From NCBI RefSeq assembly GCF_014212015.1, contig NZ_JACJVN010000019.1:88338-152337 (forward strand): a stretch of DNA of 64,000 nucleotides, written 5' to 3'. The stretch's first letter is position 1, and every line of letters begins with the position of its first letter. Positions 28,008-36,483 of the stretch are shown piece after piece. The notes beneath the pieces are model-generated. The model searched no databases. It was given only the letters and a program-made list of their open reading frames with translations, and was not told the origin of the DNA. The position numbers were made by a program, and so were the translations under genes. Source of the DNA: Cohnella lubricantis (GTDB lineage: Bacteria; Bacillota; Bacilli; Paenibacillales; Paenibacillaceae).

Positions 28008-28150
28008 ATAGTAAAAAGCATTATGTTCTTTACGTTGGACAGGTCTCTCATACTACAGCAGTTTAAGACAATATGCAAGCGTTTTTCAGGTAGGAGGCGT
28101 ATTCGCAGACGGTAAACCTAGCGATCTAAGGCTTTAATATATACAAAGCT

Positions 28151-28185
28151 AGAAAAAAACAAGAACCATCACAAAGGATGGCTCC
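28151..28185 (-). terminator. Terminator after dps
   Basis: On the minus strand a stem of about 8 bp (28184-28177 with 28170-28163, one wobble pair) is followed by a T-rich tract. Confidence 0.65.
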
Positions 28186-28270
28186 ATAATAGGCCGTTAA
28201 AGTCAGCACGGCAAACGTATCATAGCGGGTTATCGTTGTTCGTTGTGCGATGAAGGCAACGGCTCCGATT

Positions 28271-28708
28271 TTACTTGCTGGCGAAGGCATTCAGCATCCA
28301 GACGTGCTTCTGCAGGCCCGCTTGGATCTCAAGCAGCATATCGTGGGTGACTTCGTCGCCGACCGACTCGGTGAGAGCAAGCGCTGTTTGCAGCTCGTCG
28401 ATCATTAGGCCGAAGTCGTGCGCGATGGTCTCAACCATCTGCTCGGAAGTGCGGTTGCAGGCATCCTCTTGAACAGTTGCCAGCTTCAATACTTCGCTAA
28501 GTGTCGTTACAGCATCTTCGCCAAGGGCGCGAAGGCGTTCCGCCAATACGTCAATATGATCCGCTGCTTCGTTATAGAGCTCCTCGAACTTCGCATGGAG
28601 TGTGAAGAAGTGAGGTCCTTTGATATGCCAGTGGAAGTTGCGAAGCTTCATCTCCGTTACGATCCAGTTAGCAAGTTGTTTGTTCAGTTCAGTTGTCATG
28701 GCATTCAT
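28271..28708 (-). CDS. dps: Dps-family ferritin-like DNA-protecting protein
   Basis: Protein of 145 residues. The intersubunit ferroxidase ligands are visible in NFHWHIKGPHFFTLHAKFEE and in the following HIDVLAERL segment (His, His, Asp, Glu). Dps dodecamers oxidise Fe2+ with peroxide and store iron. The ATG has AGGAGG 8 nt upstream. Its control region holds a PerR-type box and three 11-bp-spaced repeats, the same combination as the trxB control region. Confidence 0.92.
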   Translation of the reverse strand: MNAMTTELNKQLANWIVTEMKLRNFHWHIKGPHFFTLHAKFEELYNEAADHIDVLAERLRALGEDAVTTLSEVLKLATVQEDACNRTSEQMVETIAHDFGLMIDELQTALALTESVGDEVTHDMLLEIQAGLQKHVWMLNAFASK

Positions 28709-28729
28709 TGAGAATTCCTCCTTTTAAAT

Positions 28730-28744
28730 TTAAACTCAATCTAA
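28730..28744 (-). promoter_or_regulatory. PerR-type box at dps
   Basis: TTAAACTCAATCTAA on the plus strand is a 7-1-7 imperfect palindrome that differs from the boxes at perR and trxB only at the central base. It lies just downstream of a likely -10 (TATTAT on the minus strand, 28760-28755). Confidence 0.75.
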
Positions 28745-28780
28745 ATCTAAAAACATAATAACACCATATGGTCGCTAGAG

Positions 28781-28808
28781 CATGAAGAATTGATGAAGAA
28801 ATGGTGAA
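28781..28808 (-). promoter_or_regulatory. Three 11-bp-phased TTCAY repeats upstream of dps
   Basis: On the minus strand TTCACC, TTCATC and TTCATG begin at 28808, 28797 and 28786, exactly 11 nt apart. The last ends 20 nt before the -10 TATTAT. This geometry is that of PhoB/PhoP-type tandem binding sites of OmpR-family regulators. A similar array precedes trxB. Confidence 0.65.
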
Positions 28809-28960
28809 CGTTGGGGCGGACGTACGGAGGAAGGGGGGGGAATTAGTCTGCAAACCGAACTAACTCGGCGCTCGAAGCAGCCGCGCAACTCTTCTCCTCC
28901 CGCAACTCTAGCAACTCTGCTACAATAGAATAGCTAGACGCTATGGGGGTAATCGCAATC

Positions 28961-29872
28961 ATGAAAACATTCAAGAAGTTCTATATCGAAATAACGAGCG
29001 TCTGCAATCTCGCTTGCACGTTCTGTCCAGAGACGAAGCGTCAGGCGCAGTTCCTGCAGGTGGATCGTTTCCGCCATATACTGGATGAGATCAAGCCGCA
29101 TACCGACTCGATCTATCTTCACGTGAAGGGCGAGCCGCTGCTGCATCCGAAGATTGATCAACTGCTCGACATCAGCTGCGAGAAGGGCTTCAAGGTGAAC
29201 ATCACGTCGAATGGTACGCTGCTGCACAAGAATCGGGACAAGCTGCTCGGCAAGCCGGCGCTGCGGCAGATGAACTTCAGTCTGCACAGCTTCGACGGCC
29301 ATCCCGGCTCGAAGGACAAGGAAGGCTATGTCACTAGCGTCGTCAATTTCGCTAAGGAAGCGGCGAAGGAACACGGCGTGTTCATCTCGCTGCGCCTCTG
29401 GAACTTGACGGAGGACAACCAGACGAACCTGCAGCGCAAGCGCAACCGCGAGGTGCTGGACATTCTCGAGCGTGAATTCAATCTCGACTACAATATCGAA
29501 GAGAGGTTCGAGCGGGGCAAAGGACTTAAACTCACCGACCGCATCTACTTGAACCAGGATCACGAGTTCAAATGGCCGAAGCTGGAGGAGCGGGAAGCCG
29601 AGGGGCGAGGGTTCTGCCACGCGCTTCGCAATCAAGCCGGCGTGCTCGTCGACGGGACGGTCGTCCCGTGCTGCCTCGACGGCGAAGGCGTCATTAACCT
29701 CGGCAACATCCACGACAAGCCGTTCGGCGACATCATTGAAGGTGAACGGGCCAATCGGCTGTACGACGGATTCTCCCGACGCGAGGTTGTCGAGGAGCTG
29801 TGCCGCAAGTGCGGGTACAGGCAGCGGTTCAACCTGCCGCCGTCAGCTGGCACGGAAGACGAAATTGCTTGA
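28961..29872 (+). CDS. Radical SAM protein with SPASM-like C-terminus
   Basis: Protein of about 303 residues. The radical SAM 4Fe-4S motif is CNLACTFC near residue 12. A C-terminal cysteine-rich segment (CCLDGEGVINLGNI then CRKCGYR) suggests an auxiliary cluster as in SPASM/twitch proteins. The ATG at 28961 is preferred: GGGGG lies about 11 nt upstream and TACAAT at 28920-28925 could be its -10, while the ATG at 28943 lacks a site. No peptide substrate gene is visible beside it, so the reaction is unknown. Confidence 0.82.
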   Translation: MKTFKKFYIEITSVCNLACTFCPETKRQAQFLQVDRFRHILDEIKPHTDSIYLHVKGEPLLHPKIDQLLDISCEKGFKVNITSNGTLLHKNRDKLLGKPALRQMNFSLHSFDGHPGSKDKEGYVTSVVNFAKEAAKEHGVFISLRLWNLTEDNQTNLQRKRNREVLDILEREFNLDYNIEERFERGKGLKLTDRIYLNQDHEFKWPKLEEREAEGRGFCHALRNQAGVLVDGTVVPCCLDGEGVINLGNIHDKPFGDIIEGERANRLYDGFSRREVVEELCRKCGYRQRFNLPPSAGTEDEIA

Positions 29873-29937
29873 TCATCGGCCGGAAATCGGGTATGATCTT
29901 ATAGAATATTTTCCTTAACCGAATACGCATCAACCGG

Positions 29938-29965
29938 AGGAGCCTGCCATTCGCAGGCTTCTTTT
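29938..29965 (+). terminator. Terminator after the radical SAM gene
   Basis: AGCCTGC (29941-29947) pairs with GCAGGCT (29953-29959), followed by TCTTTTT. Confidence 0.75.
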
Positions 29966-30039
29966 TGCATTTTTTTGGGGTTGCGAAGGTCGGAATGGGG
30001 AATTTCTAACAATCAGAAAGCATTAGAGGGGGCGCTGCC

Positions 30040-31317
30040 ATGGAACAGCAAGCTATTTGGGCAATCGTTATATTCTTAGCAACTTATGCCATGATCATCA
30101 CGGAGAAAATTCACCGGACAATCGTCGCGATGATCGGAGCGGCGCTAATGGTCGGCGTGGGCATCGTCGATCAGGAGATCGCCATCCATCACATTGACTT
30201 CAATACGCTCGGGTTGTTGGTCGGCATGATGATCATCGTCGGCATCACCGCCGAGACCGGTCTCTTCAATTATATTGCGATCGCAGCCGCGAAAAAGGCA
30301 AAGGGCGTGCCGATTCGAATTCTCGTTGCGCTGGCGCTCATTACCGCCGTCGGCTCGGCCTTCCTCGACAACGTGACGACGGTGCTGCTCATGGTTCCCG
30401 TCACGTTCAGCATTACGCGGGAGCTTAAGGTGTCGCCGCTCCCGTTCTTGCTGACGCAGATCGTCGCATCGAACGTAGGCGGCACGGCGACGCTGATCGG
30501 CGACCCGCCGAATATCATGATCGGCAGCGCCGTCAAGGAACTGACGTTCAATGCCTTCCTGGCGAATTTGGCGCCAATCGTTGTCGTCATTATGGCCGTG
30601 TATGTCGGCATCTTCATCTTGATGTTCCGCAAGAAGCTTCGCACAACGGATGAAGCCGTCCGCAGCTTGATGGCGATCAATGAGAAGGAATTGATTACGG
30701 ACCGCAAGCTGCTTATCCAATCGCTTGTCGTTCTGGGCCTTGTCATTCTCGGCTTCTTCACGCATCAGATGCTGCATATGGAGTCGGCAACGGTGGCACT
30801 GGCTGGTGCCTTCCTATTGTTGCTGCTGACTGGCGAGCACTCGATGGAGCGATCGCTTAGCAAAGTCGAATGGACGACGATCTTCTTCTTCGTCGGCTTG
30901 TTCGTGCTCGTCTCCGGACTTGTCGAGACAGGCGTCATCGCGGATCTGGCGACGAAGGCGATCGATTGGACAGGCGGCGACCCGGTGGCGACTTCGATGC
31001 TGATTCTATGGCTGAGCGCGATCGCCTCATCGTTCCTCGACAACATTCCGTTCGTGGCGACGATGATCCCGATGATTCAAGAGATCGGCGCGCTCGGCTA
31101 CGGCGATCTCGAACCGCTCTGGTGGAGCCTGGCGCTCGGCGCTTGCCTTGGCGGCAACGGCGCGCTGATCGGCGCAAGCGCCAACCTGATCGTAGCCGGG
31201 CTGGCCGGGAAGGAAGGACACCCGATCTCGTTCATGAGGTTCCTTAAGTTCGGCTTCCCGCTGATGATTCTATCGATCGTCATTAGCAGCGTTTATATTT
31301 ACCTTCGTTATTTGTAA
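30040..31317 (+). CDS. ArsB/NhaD-family ion transporter
   Basis: Membrane protein of 425 residues with about 11 to 12 segments. Two inverted halves carry the family motifs SAFLDNVTTVLLMVPV (near 107), GGTATLIGDPPNIMIG (near 148), a second SSFLDNIPFVATMIP (near 328) and GGNGALIGASANLIVAG (near 370). This is the ion transporter superfamily that includes ArsB, NhaD and the P protein. The ion (arsenite, Na+/H+ or a carboxylate) cannot be told, and no ars genes are nearby. Confidence 0.83.
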   Translation: MEQQAIWAIVIFLATYAMIITEKIHRTIVAMIGAALMVGVGIVDQEIAIHHIDFNTLGLLVGMMIIVGITAETGLFNYIAIAAAKKAKGVPIRILVALALITAVGSAFLDNVTTVLLMVPVTFSITRELKVSPLPFLLTQIVASNVGGTATLIGDPPNIMIGSAVKELTFNAFLANLAPIVVVIMAVYVGIFILMFRKKLRTTDEAVRSLMAINEKELITDRKLLIQSLVVLGLVILGFFTHQMLHMESATVALAGAFLLLLLTGEHSMERSLSKVEWTTIFFFVGLFVLVSGLVETGVIADLATKAIDWTGGDPVATSMLILWLSAIASSFLDNIPFVATMIPMIQEIGALGYGDLEPLWWSLALGACLGGNGALIGASANLIVAGLAGKEGHPISFMRFLKFGFPLMILSIVISSVYIYLRYL

Positions 31318-31328
31318 GCCGGCGGGGA

Positions 31329-31357
31329 TTGATTTTCAGACGATATCAGAATATATT
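31329..31357 (+). promoter_or_regulatory. perR promoter
   Basis: TTGATT (31329-31334) and TATATT (31352-31357) with a 17-nt spacer. The PerR-type box begins at the last base of the -10. Confidence 0.6.
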
Positions 31358-31371
31358 TAAACTAAATCTAA
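31357..31371 (+). promoter_or_regulatory. PerR-type box at perR
   Basis: TTAAACTAAATCTAA, a 7-1-7 imperfect palindrome identical to the trxB box, overlaps the -10 and the expected transcription start. This fits autorepression by PerR. Confidence 0.78.
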
Positions 31372-31392
31372 GCAGAAGAAGGAGGGATGGAC

Positions 31393-31797
31393 ATGTCCCG
31401 CAGCGGACTTACCGCGCCTAGGAAGCTGATTCTCGATATCGTCAGCGAATCGCACGACCATCCGACCGCTTCGGATATTATTGATCGTCTTAAGCATCAA
31501 GGCCAAACCGTTGCTTACGCAACCGTCTATAATTCACTTCGTTATCTGACCGATAATGGCATGATCCGCGAGCTCAAGCTTGAAGGAGACGCCAGCCGGT
31601 ACGACGCGAGAACCGAAGATCATCACCACATCGTCTGCACATCGTGCGGACGAGTGGATGAGATCCTGACGGGATCGCCGAAGAATTGGCTTCAGGAGAT
31701 CGAAGCCGAGACCGGTTATACGATAACGGAAGAACAACTGCTGTTCAAAGGAGTGTGCGCCGAATGCAGAACGTTGAACAAGCCGGGCGTCCAATAA
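31393..31797 (+). CDS. perR: Peroxide-sensing Fur-family repressor PerR
   Basis: Fur-family regulator of about 134 residues. A winged helix with YATVYNSLRYL leads to the metal site RYDARTEDHHHIVC. The Asp in RYD and the Asp in GRVDEI correspond to the PerR-specific regulatory-site aspartates, and the HHH run supplies the His ligands whose oxidation relieves repression. CTSC and CAEC form the structural zinc site. The ATG at 31393 has GGAGG 7 nt upstream, while the ATG at 31387 is too close to it. The gene overlaps the next regulator gene by 34 nt. Confidence 0.88.
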   Translation: MSRSGLTAPRKLILDIVSESHDHPTASDIIDRLKHQGQTVAYATVYNSLRYLTDNGMIRELKLEGDASRYDARTEDHHHIVCTSCGRVDEILTGSPKNWLQEIEAETGYTITEEQLLFKGVCAECRTLNKPGVQ

Positions 31798-32495
31798 CGC
31801 CGCCCGCTCTGGAGTTGCTGCCGGAAGGAGCGTTCTGCGACACGACGCGCCGCATCGTCATCGTCAGCCCTTATCCGGCGCATCTGCAGGATCTCGTCTC
31901 CGAATTGATGGCGCAATGCTATGATGTTCTGCTGTTCCGCCTTACGAAGGAGCAGGCGCTGCCGCCGATTGTGGCGGATCTGCTCATCATCGATCGCACA
32001 TGGGGAATCGACACGGAGGTTCCGGTTAATTCGGCCGCCGATATCCTGTACTTGATCGGCGATCGGACGAGCGGGCCGCTGCCGGATGAGGAAGCGGCGC
32101 TCCATTGGCCGTCCAGCCTGGACTTCGCGGTTCGCCGGATCGAAGAGCTTGCCGGCAAGGAGAAGCCGCTGGATTCGTCGGCGCTGTCCGCGCATCCGGA
32201 GCGGATTCACTTCAAGGATATTGAGATCGATCCGAAGCGAATGGTCGTCTGGCACAGCGGCTCCCGCGTCGATCTGACGAAGACGGAATACGATCTGCTG
32301 CGGCTGCTGATCACGTCCGAAGGCGTTCTGTCCCGCCAGGACATTATGGAAGCGATCTGGGGCGACGGGTATTTCGGAGGCAGCAATTCCATCGACGTTC
32401 ATATCAAGAGCCTGCGGCACAAGCTTGGCGACGACCCGAAGCAGCCGAGCTACATCGCTACCGTCCGCGGCGTCGGCTATCGATTGGCCGATTGA
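31764..32495 (+). CDS. Atypical OmpR-family regulator coupled to perR
   Basis: Protein of 243 residues. The C-terminal 100 residues are a clear OmpR/PhoB winged helix (VDLTKTEYDLLRLL, SIDVHIKSLRHKLGDD, IATVRGVGYRL). The N-terminal receiver-like part is degenerate: the usual acidic pair after the first strand is replaced (IVIVSPYP) and the conserved Lys region is missing, though an Asp remains in LLIIDRTW. It may act without phosphorylation. The start at 31764 has AAGGAG 8 nt upstream and lies inside perR, so the two proteins are translated together. No kinase gene accompanies it. Confidence 0.8.
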   Translation: MQNVEQAGRPITPPALELLPEGAFCDTTRRIVIVSPYPAHLQDLVSELMAQCYDVLLFRLTKEQALPPIVADLLIIDRTWGIDTEVPVNSAADILYLIGDRTSGPLPDEEAALHWPSSLDFAVRRIEELAGKEKPLDSSALSAHPERIHFKDIEIDPKRMVVWHSGSRVDLTKTEYDLLRLLITSEGVLSRQDIMEAIWGDGYFGGSNSIDVHIKSLRHKLGDDPKQPSYIATVRGVGYRLAD

Positions 32496-32506
32496 TGAAC
32501 CTGATA

Positions 32507-32545
32507 TTCATATAATCTTCATATGGTCTTCATCATACCTTCATG
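32507..32545 (+). promoter_or_regulatory. Four 11-bp-phased TTCAT repeats upstream of trxB
   Basis: TTCAT begins at 32507, 32518, 32529 and 32540, exactly 11 nt apart. The last copy (TTCATG) ends 20 nt before the -10 TATGAT (32566-32571) and covers the -35 position, which otherwise matches poorly. This is the layout of PhoP/PhoB-type activator sites. The array starts 12 nt after the atypical OmpR-family gene. Confidence 0.7.
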
Positions 32546-32588
32546 CAGCCTTGCTGCACCGATGGTATGATTTTTTTGTCAAAGGAAT

Positions 32589-32603
32589 TTAAACTAAATC
32601 TAA
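32589..32603 (+). promoter_or_regulatory. PerR-type box at trxB
   Basis: TTAAACTAAATCTAA is identical to the perR box and lies about 17 nt after the -10, inside the early transcribed region before trxB. Confidence 0.75.
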
Positions 32604-32626
32604 ATATAAGAGGAGATGAACCTGCT

Positions 32627-33553
32627 GTGCGCAAAACGATCATTATCGGCACCGGCCCAGCCGGATTGACCGCGGCGATCTATCTCGCGAGAGCGAACCT
32701 GAATCCGCTCGTCATCGAAGGCCCCGAACCGGGCGGCCAATTGACGACGACGACGGAAGTTGAGAACTTCCCAGGCTTCCCGGAAGGTATCATGGGACCT
32801 GAACTGATGGAGAATATGCGCAAGCAAGCCGAGCGCTTCGGCGCTGAGTTCAAGACCGGCTGGGTGAACGAGGTGGACATGTCCAAGCGTCCGTTCACGC
32901 TGAAGGTTGAAGGCATGGGCGAGCTGCAGGCGGAGACGATTATCGTCTCGACCGGCGCATCGGCGAAATACCTGGGCATTCCGGGGGAAAAAGAAAATGT
33001 CGGACGCGGCGTCAGCACTTGCGCGACCTGCGACGGCTTCTTCTACCGCGGCAAGAAGATCATCGTCGTCGGCGGCGGCGACTCCGCGATGGAGGAAGCG
33101 AGCTTCCTGACGCGCTTCGCGTCGGAAGTCGTCTTGGTCAATCGCCGCACCGAGCTGCGCGCCTCCAAGATCATGCAGGACCGCGCTCGCGAGAACGCGA
33201 AGATCAGCTGGGCGCTCAACCGCACGCCGCTTGAAGTGGTCGCGGACGACAACGGCGTCAAGGGCCTGAAGGTGCTCAACAACGAGACCGGCAAGGAAGA
33301 ACTGGTTGAAGCGCAAGGCGTATTCGTCGCCATCGGCCACACGCCGAACACGAAGTTCCTTGGCGGCCAGCTGACGACGGACGATCATGGTTACCTGGTC
33401 GTTAACCCAGGCACGACCGAGACGAACATCCCTGGCGTCTTCGCTTGCGGCGACGTGCAAGACAACCGGTATCGCCAAGCGATCAGCGCCGCAGGAACGG
33501 GCTGCATGGCAGCGCTGGACTGCGAGCGGTTCCTGGAGGCTAACGAAGCGTAA
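32627..33553 (+). CDS. trxB: Thioredoxin reductase
   Basis: Flavoprotein of 308 residues reducing thioredoxin with NADPH. The FAD motif GTGPAGLTAA is at the N-terminus, the redox-active CATCDGFF near residue 135, the NADPH motif GGGDSAMEEA near 153, and the late FAD motif GVFACGDVQD near 275. The GTG at 32627 follows AGAGGAG. A longer in-frame extension would run through the PerR box. It is followed by glutaredoxin-like and peroxiredoxin genes, an apparent peroxide-reduction operon. Confidence 0.92.
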   Translation: MRKTIIIGTGPAGLTAAIYLARANLNPLVIEGPEPGGQLTTTTEVENFPGFPEGIMGPELMENMRKQAERFGAEFKTGWVNEVDMSKRPFTLKVEGMGELQAETIIVSTGASAKYLGIPGEKENVGRGVSTCATCDGFFYRGKKIIVVGGGDSAMEEASFLTRFASEVVLVNRRTELRASKIMQDRARENAKISWALNRTPLEVVADDNGVKGLKVLNNETGKEELVEAQGVFVAIGHTPNTKFLGGQLTTDDHGYLVVNPGTTETNIPGVFACGDVQDNRYRQAISAAGTGCMAALDCERFLEANEA

Positions 33554-33609
33554 GAGATATCACGATAGGACAACTACATTATCAGAACAGATTAAGGAGG
33601 CAATTGATC

Positions 33610-33852
33610 ATGGCACAAACCGCCATTGTGTACACGAGCACGCACTGCCAATACTGCAAGCAAGTCAAGTCGTTCTTGAGCGAGAAGGGCGTCGAATACG
33701 AAGAGCGCAACATCGACCAAGACGAGCGCTACGCGGAAGAGCTGTGGAACACGGGCATGCGCTCGGTTCCGGTCACCGTCATCGGCGAGAGCAAGATTCT
33801 CGGCTACAATATCACGCAGTTGAACCGCGCGCTGGAAGCGACACAAGCTTAA
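33610..33852 (+). CDS. Glutaredoxin-like protein (NrdH/YruB type)
   Basis: Thioredoxin-fold protein of 80 residues with the redox motif CQYC near residue 13 and the cis-Pro segment SVPVTVIG near 52. Proteins of this size act as thioredoxin-reductase-dependent or glutathione-independent thiol donors. The ATG has AAGGAGG 9 nt upstream and the gene follows trxB by 56 nt. Confidence 0.85.
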   Translation: MAQTAIVYTSTHCQYCKQVKSFLSEKGVEYEERNIDQDERYAEELWNTGMRSVPVTVIGESKILGYNITQLNRALEATQA

Positions 33853-33910
33853 TTCGGCATCTGATCCGCTATCTGCTTCACGTCATACAACCAACAGGAG
33901 GAACTACATC

Positions 33911-34477
33911 ATGAGCAACCTGCAATCTAACGTTTATCCTTATGCGAAGGTCGGCCTGCCGGCGCCATCGTTCAGCCTGCTGTCCACGAAGAATATTGAG
34001 ACGCTAGAGGAGAAAATCTCTCTAGAAGATTACCGCGGCAAGTGGCTCGTCTTCTTCTTCTGGCCGTTCGACTTCACGTTCGTCTGCCCGACCGAGATCC
34101 GCGGGTTCAGCGACAGCTATGAACAGTTCAAGCAGCTGGATTGCGAAGTGCTGGGCGCATCCGTCGACAGCATCTACACGCACCGCGCTTGGATTCAGAC
34201 GCCGGTGGAGCAGAACGGCATCGGCGCGATCCAGTTCCCGATCGTGTCCGACTTCACGAAGGAGACGGCCGAAGCTTACGGCATTCTGGACGAAGAGACG
34301 CGCGCCGCTCACCGCGGACTGTTCATCATCGATCCGGAAGGCATCCTGCGCTACCAAGTCGTCACGGACATGAACGTCGGCCGGAGCGTCGAAGAGACGC
34401 TGCGCATCCTTCAAGCGCTGCAATCCGGCGGCCTGTGCCCCGTCAACTGGAAGCCTGGCGAGAAGACGCTGGCATAA
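33911..34477 (+). CDS. 2-Cys peroxiredoxin (AhpC/TSA family)
   Basis: Protein of 188 residues. The peroxidatic Cys is in FTFVCPTEI near residue 58 and the resolving Cys in GGLCPVNW near 177, with HRGLFIIDPEG near 140. It reduces H2O2 and organic peroxides and would draw electrons from the thioredoxin system encoded just upstream. AGGAGG precedes the ATG. A terminator closes the operon. Confidence 0.9.
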   Translation: MSNLQSNVYPYAKVGLPAPSFSLLSTKNIETLEEKISLEDYRGKWLVFFFWPFDFTFVCPTEIRGFSDSYEQFKQLDCEVLGASVDSIYTHRAWIQTPVEQNGIGAIQFPIVSDFTKETAEAYGILDEETRAAHRGLFIIDPEGILRYQVVTDMNVGRSVEETLRILQALQSGGLCPVNWKPGEKTLA

Positions 34478-34514
34478 GGGCATAAACCGTTCCGCCTATA
34501 CGCAAATTATTGTT

Positions 34515-34545
34515 GCGCAAAGACCCTTGCGAGGGTCTTTTTGCG
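34515..34545 (+). terminator. Terminator of the trxB operon
   Basis: AAAGACCC (34519-34526) pairs with GGGTCTTT (34533-34540), followed by TTGCG, with a further outer pairing of CGC and GCG. Confidence 0.8.
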
Positions 34546-34678
34546 TTGAGGAGCGCGGGCAATTGCCTATAGAGGCGCTTGACTTTTGCGGCGGCGAACG
34601 CATTCTTGACGAGAGGAGCCGGAAGGACTATATTTAGTCGGTTGGTTGGAGAACGAATGAAGGGAATGCAAGCAGAAC

Positions 34679-34876
34679 GTGGCAACTCAAGAAGAGACAA
34701 ACAGCAAGATGTCGATCGTTAAGATCCTTAAGTGCAAGAACAATGAATGCAAAGCGTGGGTGCGGGAGGAATTCGCCACGCCGGGACAGACGTGCCCGAT
34801 GTGCAGCGGCCCCATGCTGCGCACGATGAAGCATCTGCCTCCGCTCGTGAAGAAGGTCAAGTCGACCAGCCGCTAA
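34679..34876 (+). CDS. YdjO-like small zinc-ribbon protein
   Basis: Protein of 65 residues with two Cys pairs, CKNNEC near 19 and CPMC near 39, resembling the cold-inducible YdjO family of bacilli. It is probably a small zinc-binding protein of unknown role. The GTG start has a distant AAGGGA. An ATG at 34709 directly before the first Cys pair is the alternative. Confidence 0.7.
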   Translation: MATQEETNSKMSIVKILKCKNNECKAWVREEFATPGQTCPMCSGPMLRTMKHLPPLVKKVKSTSR

Positions 34877-34903
34877 AGGCGCGATAAGCGACAATTGGAG
34901 CCG

Positions 34904-34943
34904 GAACCTTCGATCCGCGCGATGCGGGTTGGAGGTTCTTTGC
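34904..34943 (+). terminator. Terminator after the YdjO-like gene
   Basis: A 15-bp stem with three wobble pairs (34904-34918 with 34924-34938) is followed by TTTGC. Confidence 0.6.
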
Positions 34944-35051
34944 ATTGTTCTGATGTGCTGGATGCAATGAACGGTTCGGTGCATGGAAGTCGAAGTCTTC
35001 GAATGCGTTGGACGTTGTGATATGCTTAGATAATAAGGTTAGGAATGGGAG

Positions 35052-36437
35052 ATGGCATCGATCATGGCGGAGATCGCGGGGATATTGAAAGCACAGCGCA
35101 AGTGGTTCGGCAGCGGCAGTACGCGCAGCCTGGACGGGCGAATGGAACGGCTGAACGCGCTCCATCGGGCGATCGCGGCGCGGGAAGCGAAGCTGCTCCA
35201 AGCGCTAATGGAGGACTTGGGCAAGTCCGAGCAGGAAGCGTATACGACCGAGATCGGCATCATCTATCATGAGATTCGATTCGTCCGCAAGCATCTGCGG
35301 CGCTGGGCTAAGCCCCGCAAAGTGAAGACGGCGTTGACCCATGTCGGCTCCAAAGGCTTCATCATGCCGGAGCCGTATGGCTCGGTGCTGATCATCTCGC
35401 CGTGGAACTATCCATTCCAGCTGACGATGGGGCCGCTCATCGGCGCGGTAGCCGCCGGCAATACGGCGATCGTGAAGCCGTCGGAGCTGTCGCCGCACGT
35501 ATCCGCCGTCATCGCCGAGATCGTGGCGGACGCCTTCCCGCCGGAGTGCGCGGCCGTCGTTCAGGGCGGACCGGAGACGAGCGAGGAGCTGCTGCGGCAG
35601 AAGTTCGATCTCGTATTCTTCACCGGCAGCACACGGGTGGGCCGCATTGTTATGGAAGCGGCGGCCAAGCAGCTGACGCCGGTCATTCTGGAGCTGGGCG
35701 GCAAGAGCCCTTGTATCGTGCATAAGGACGCGGACCTCAAGCTGGCGGCGCGGCGGATCGCATTCGGCAAGTTCACGAATGCCGGTCAGACGTGCATCGC
35801 GCCGGACTACTTGTACGTGCATCGGGATGTGAAGGTGAAGCTGGTCGCGGAGCTGAAGCAGGCAATTCGCGAGTTCTACGGCGAGGAGCCGCTGAAGAGC
35901 GCGAAGTACGGGCGCATCGTCAGCGAGCGGCACTTCGAGCGGCTCGTGCGGTTCGCGCAAGACGGACGCTTGCTCGCCGGCGGCGAGTACGACGCGGCGT
36001 CGCTTCGGCTGGCGCCGACGTTGATCGAGCCGTCGGAGGGCTGGGATGCCGCTGTGATGCAGGAGGAGATTTTCGGACCGGTATTCCCTGTGCTGGAGTA
36101 CAGGGAATTGGACGAGGCGATCCGGGAGATCGCGGCTCGTCCGAAGCCGCTGGCGCTCTACCTGTTCACGTCCGATCCATCGGCGGAGAAGGCCGTGCTG
36201 GAGCGCGTCTCCTTCGGCGGCGGGTGCGTCAACGACACGCTGATGCATATCGCCACGCCCCATCTGCCGTTCGGCGGCGTCGGCGAGAGCGGCATCGGCA
36301 GCTACCACGGAAGCTATAGCTTCCAAGCGTTCTCCCATGAGAAGAGCGTTCTGAAGCAGACGACGCGATTCGACTTCGCCTTCCGCTACCCGTCGTCCGA
36401 GAAGGGGCTCGCAATTCTTCGCAAGCTGTTAAAGTGA
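35052..36437 (+). CDS. Class-3-type aldehyde dehydrogenase
   Basis: NAD(P)-dependent aldehyde dehydrogenase of 461 residues, the shorter class 3 size (YwdH/AldX-like). Visible are the [10 protein letters not shown] cofactor segment near 115, the catalytic Glu in LELGGKSP near 213, and the catalytic Cys in [11 protein letters not shown] near 243. There is no membrane tail. It would oxidise medium-chain or aromatic aldehydes. An ATG at 35064 is an equally possible start. It is a single gene between terminators or spacers. Confidence 0.88.
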   Translation: MASIMAEIAGILKAQRKWFGSGSTRSLDGRMERLNALHRAIAAREAKLLQALMEDLGKSEQEAYTTEIGIIYHEIRFVRKHLRRWAKPRKVKTALTHVGSKGFIMPEPYGSVLIISPWNYPFQLTMGPLIGAVAAGNTAIVKPSELSPHVSAVIAEIVADAFPPECAAVVQGGPETSEELLRQKFDLVFFTGSTRVGRIVMEAAAKQLTPVILELGGKSPCIVHKDADLKLAARRIAFGKFTNAGQTCIAPDYLYVHRDVKVKLVAELKQAIREFYGEEPLKSAKYGRIVSERHFERLVRFAQDGRLLAGGEYDAASLRLAPTLIEPSEGWDAAVMQEEIFGPVFPVLEYRELDEAIREIAARPKPLALYLFTSDPSAEKAVLERVSFGGGCVNDTLMHIATPHLPFGGVGESGIGSYHGSYSFQAFSHEKSVLKQTTRFDFAFRYPSSEKGLAILRKLLK

Positions 36438-36483
36438 AGTCAAATGAACCCATTATGTTAATAATAAAGAGGTGCGATGTTCC

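Noticed and set aside
32543..32626. N-terminal extension of TrxB
   Set aside because: It lies over the promoter, repeat array end and PerR box. The GTG at 32627 begins at the FAD motif as in other TrxB proteins.
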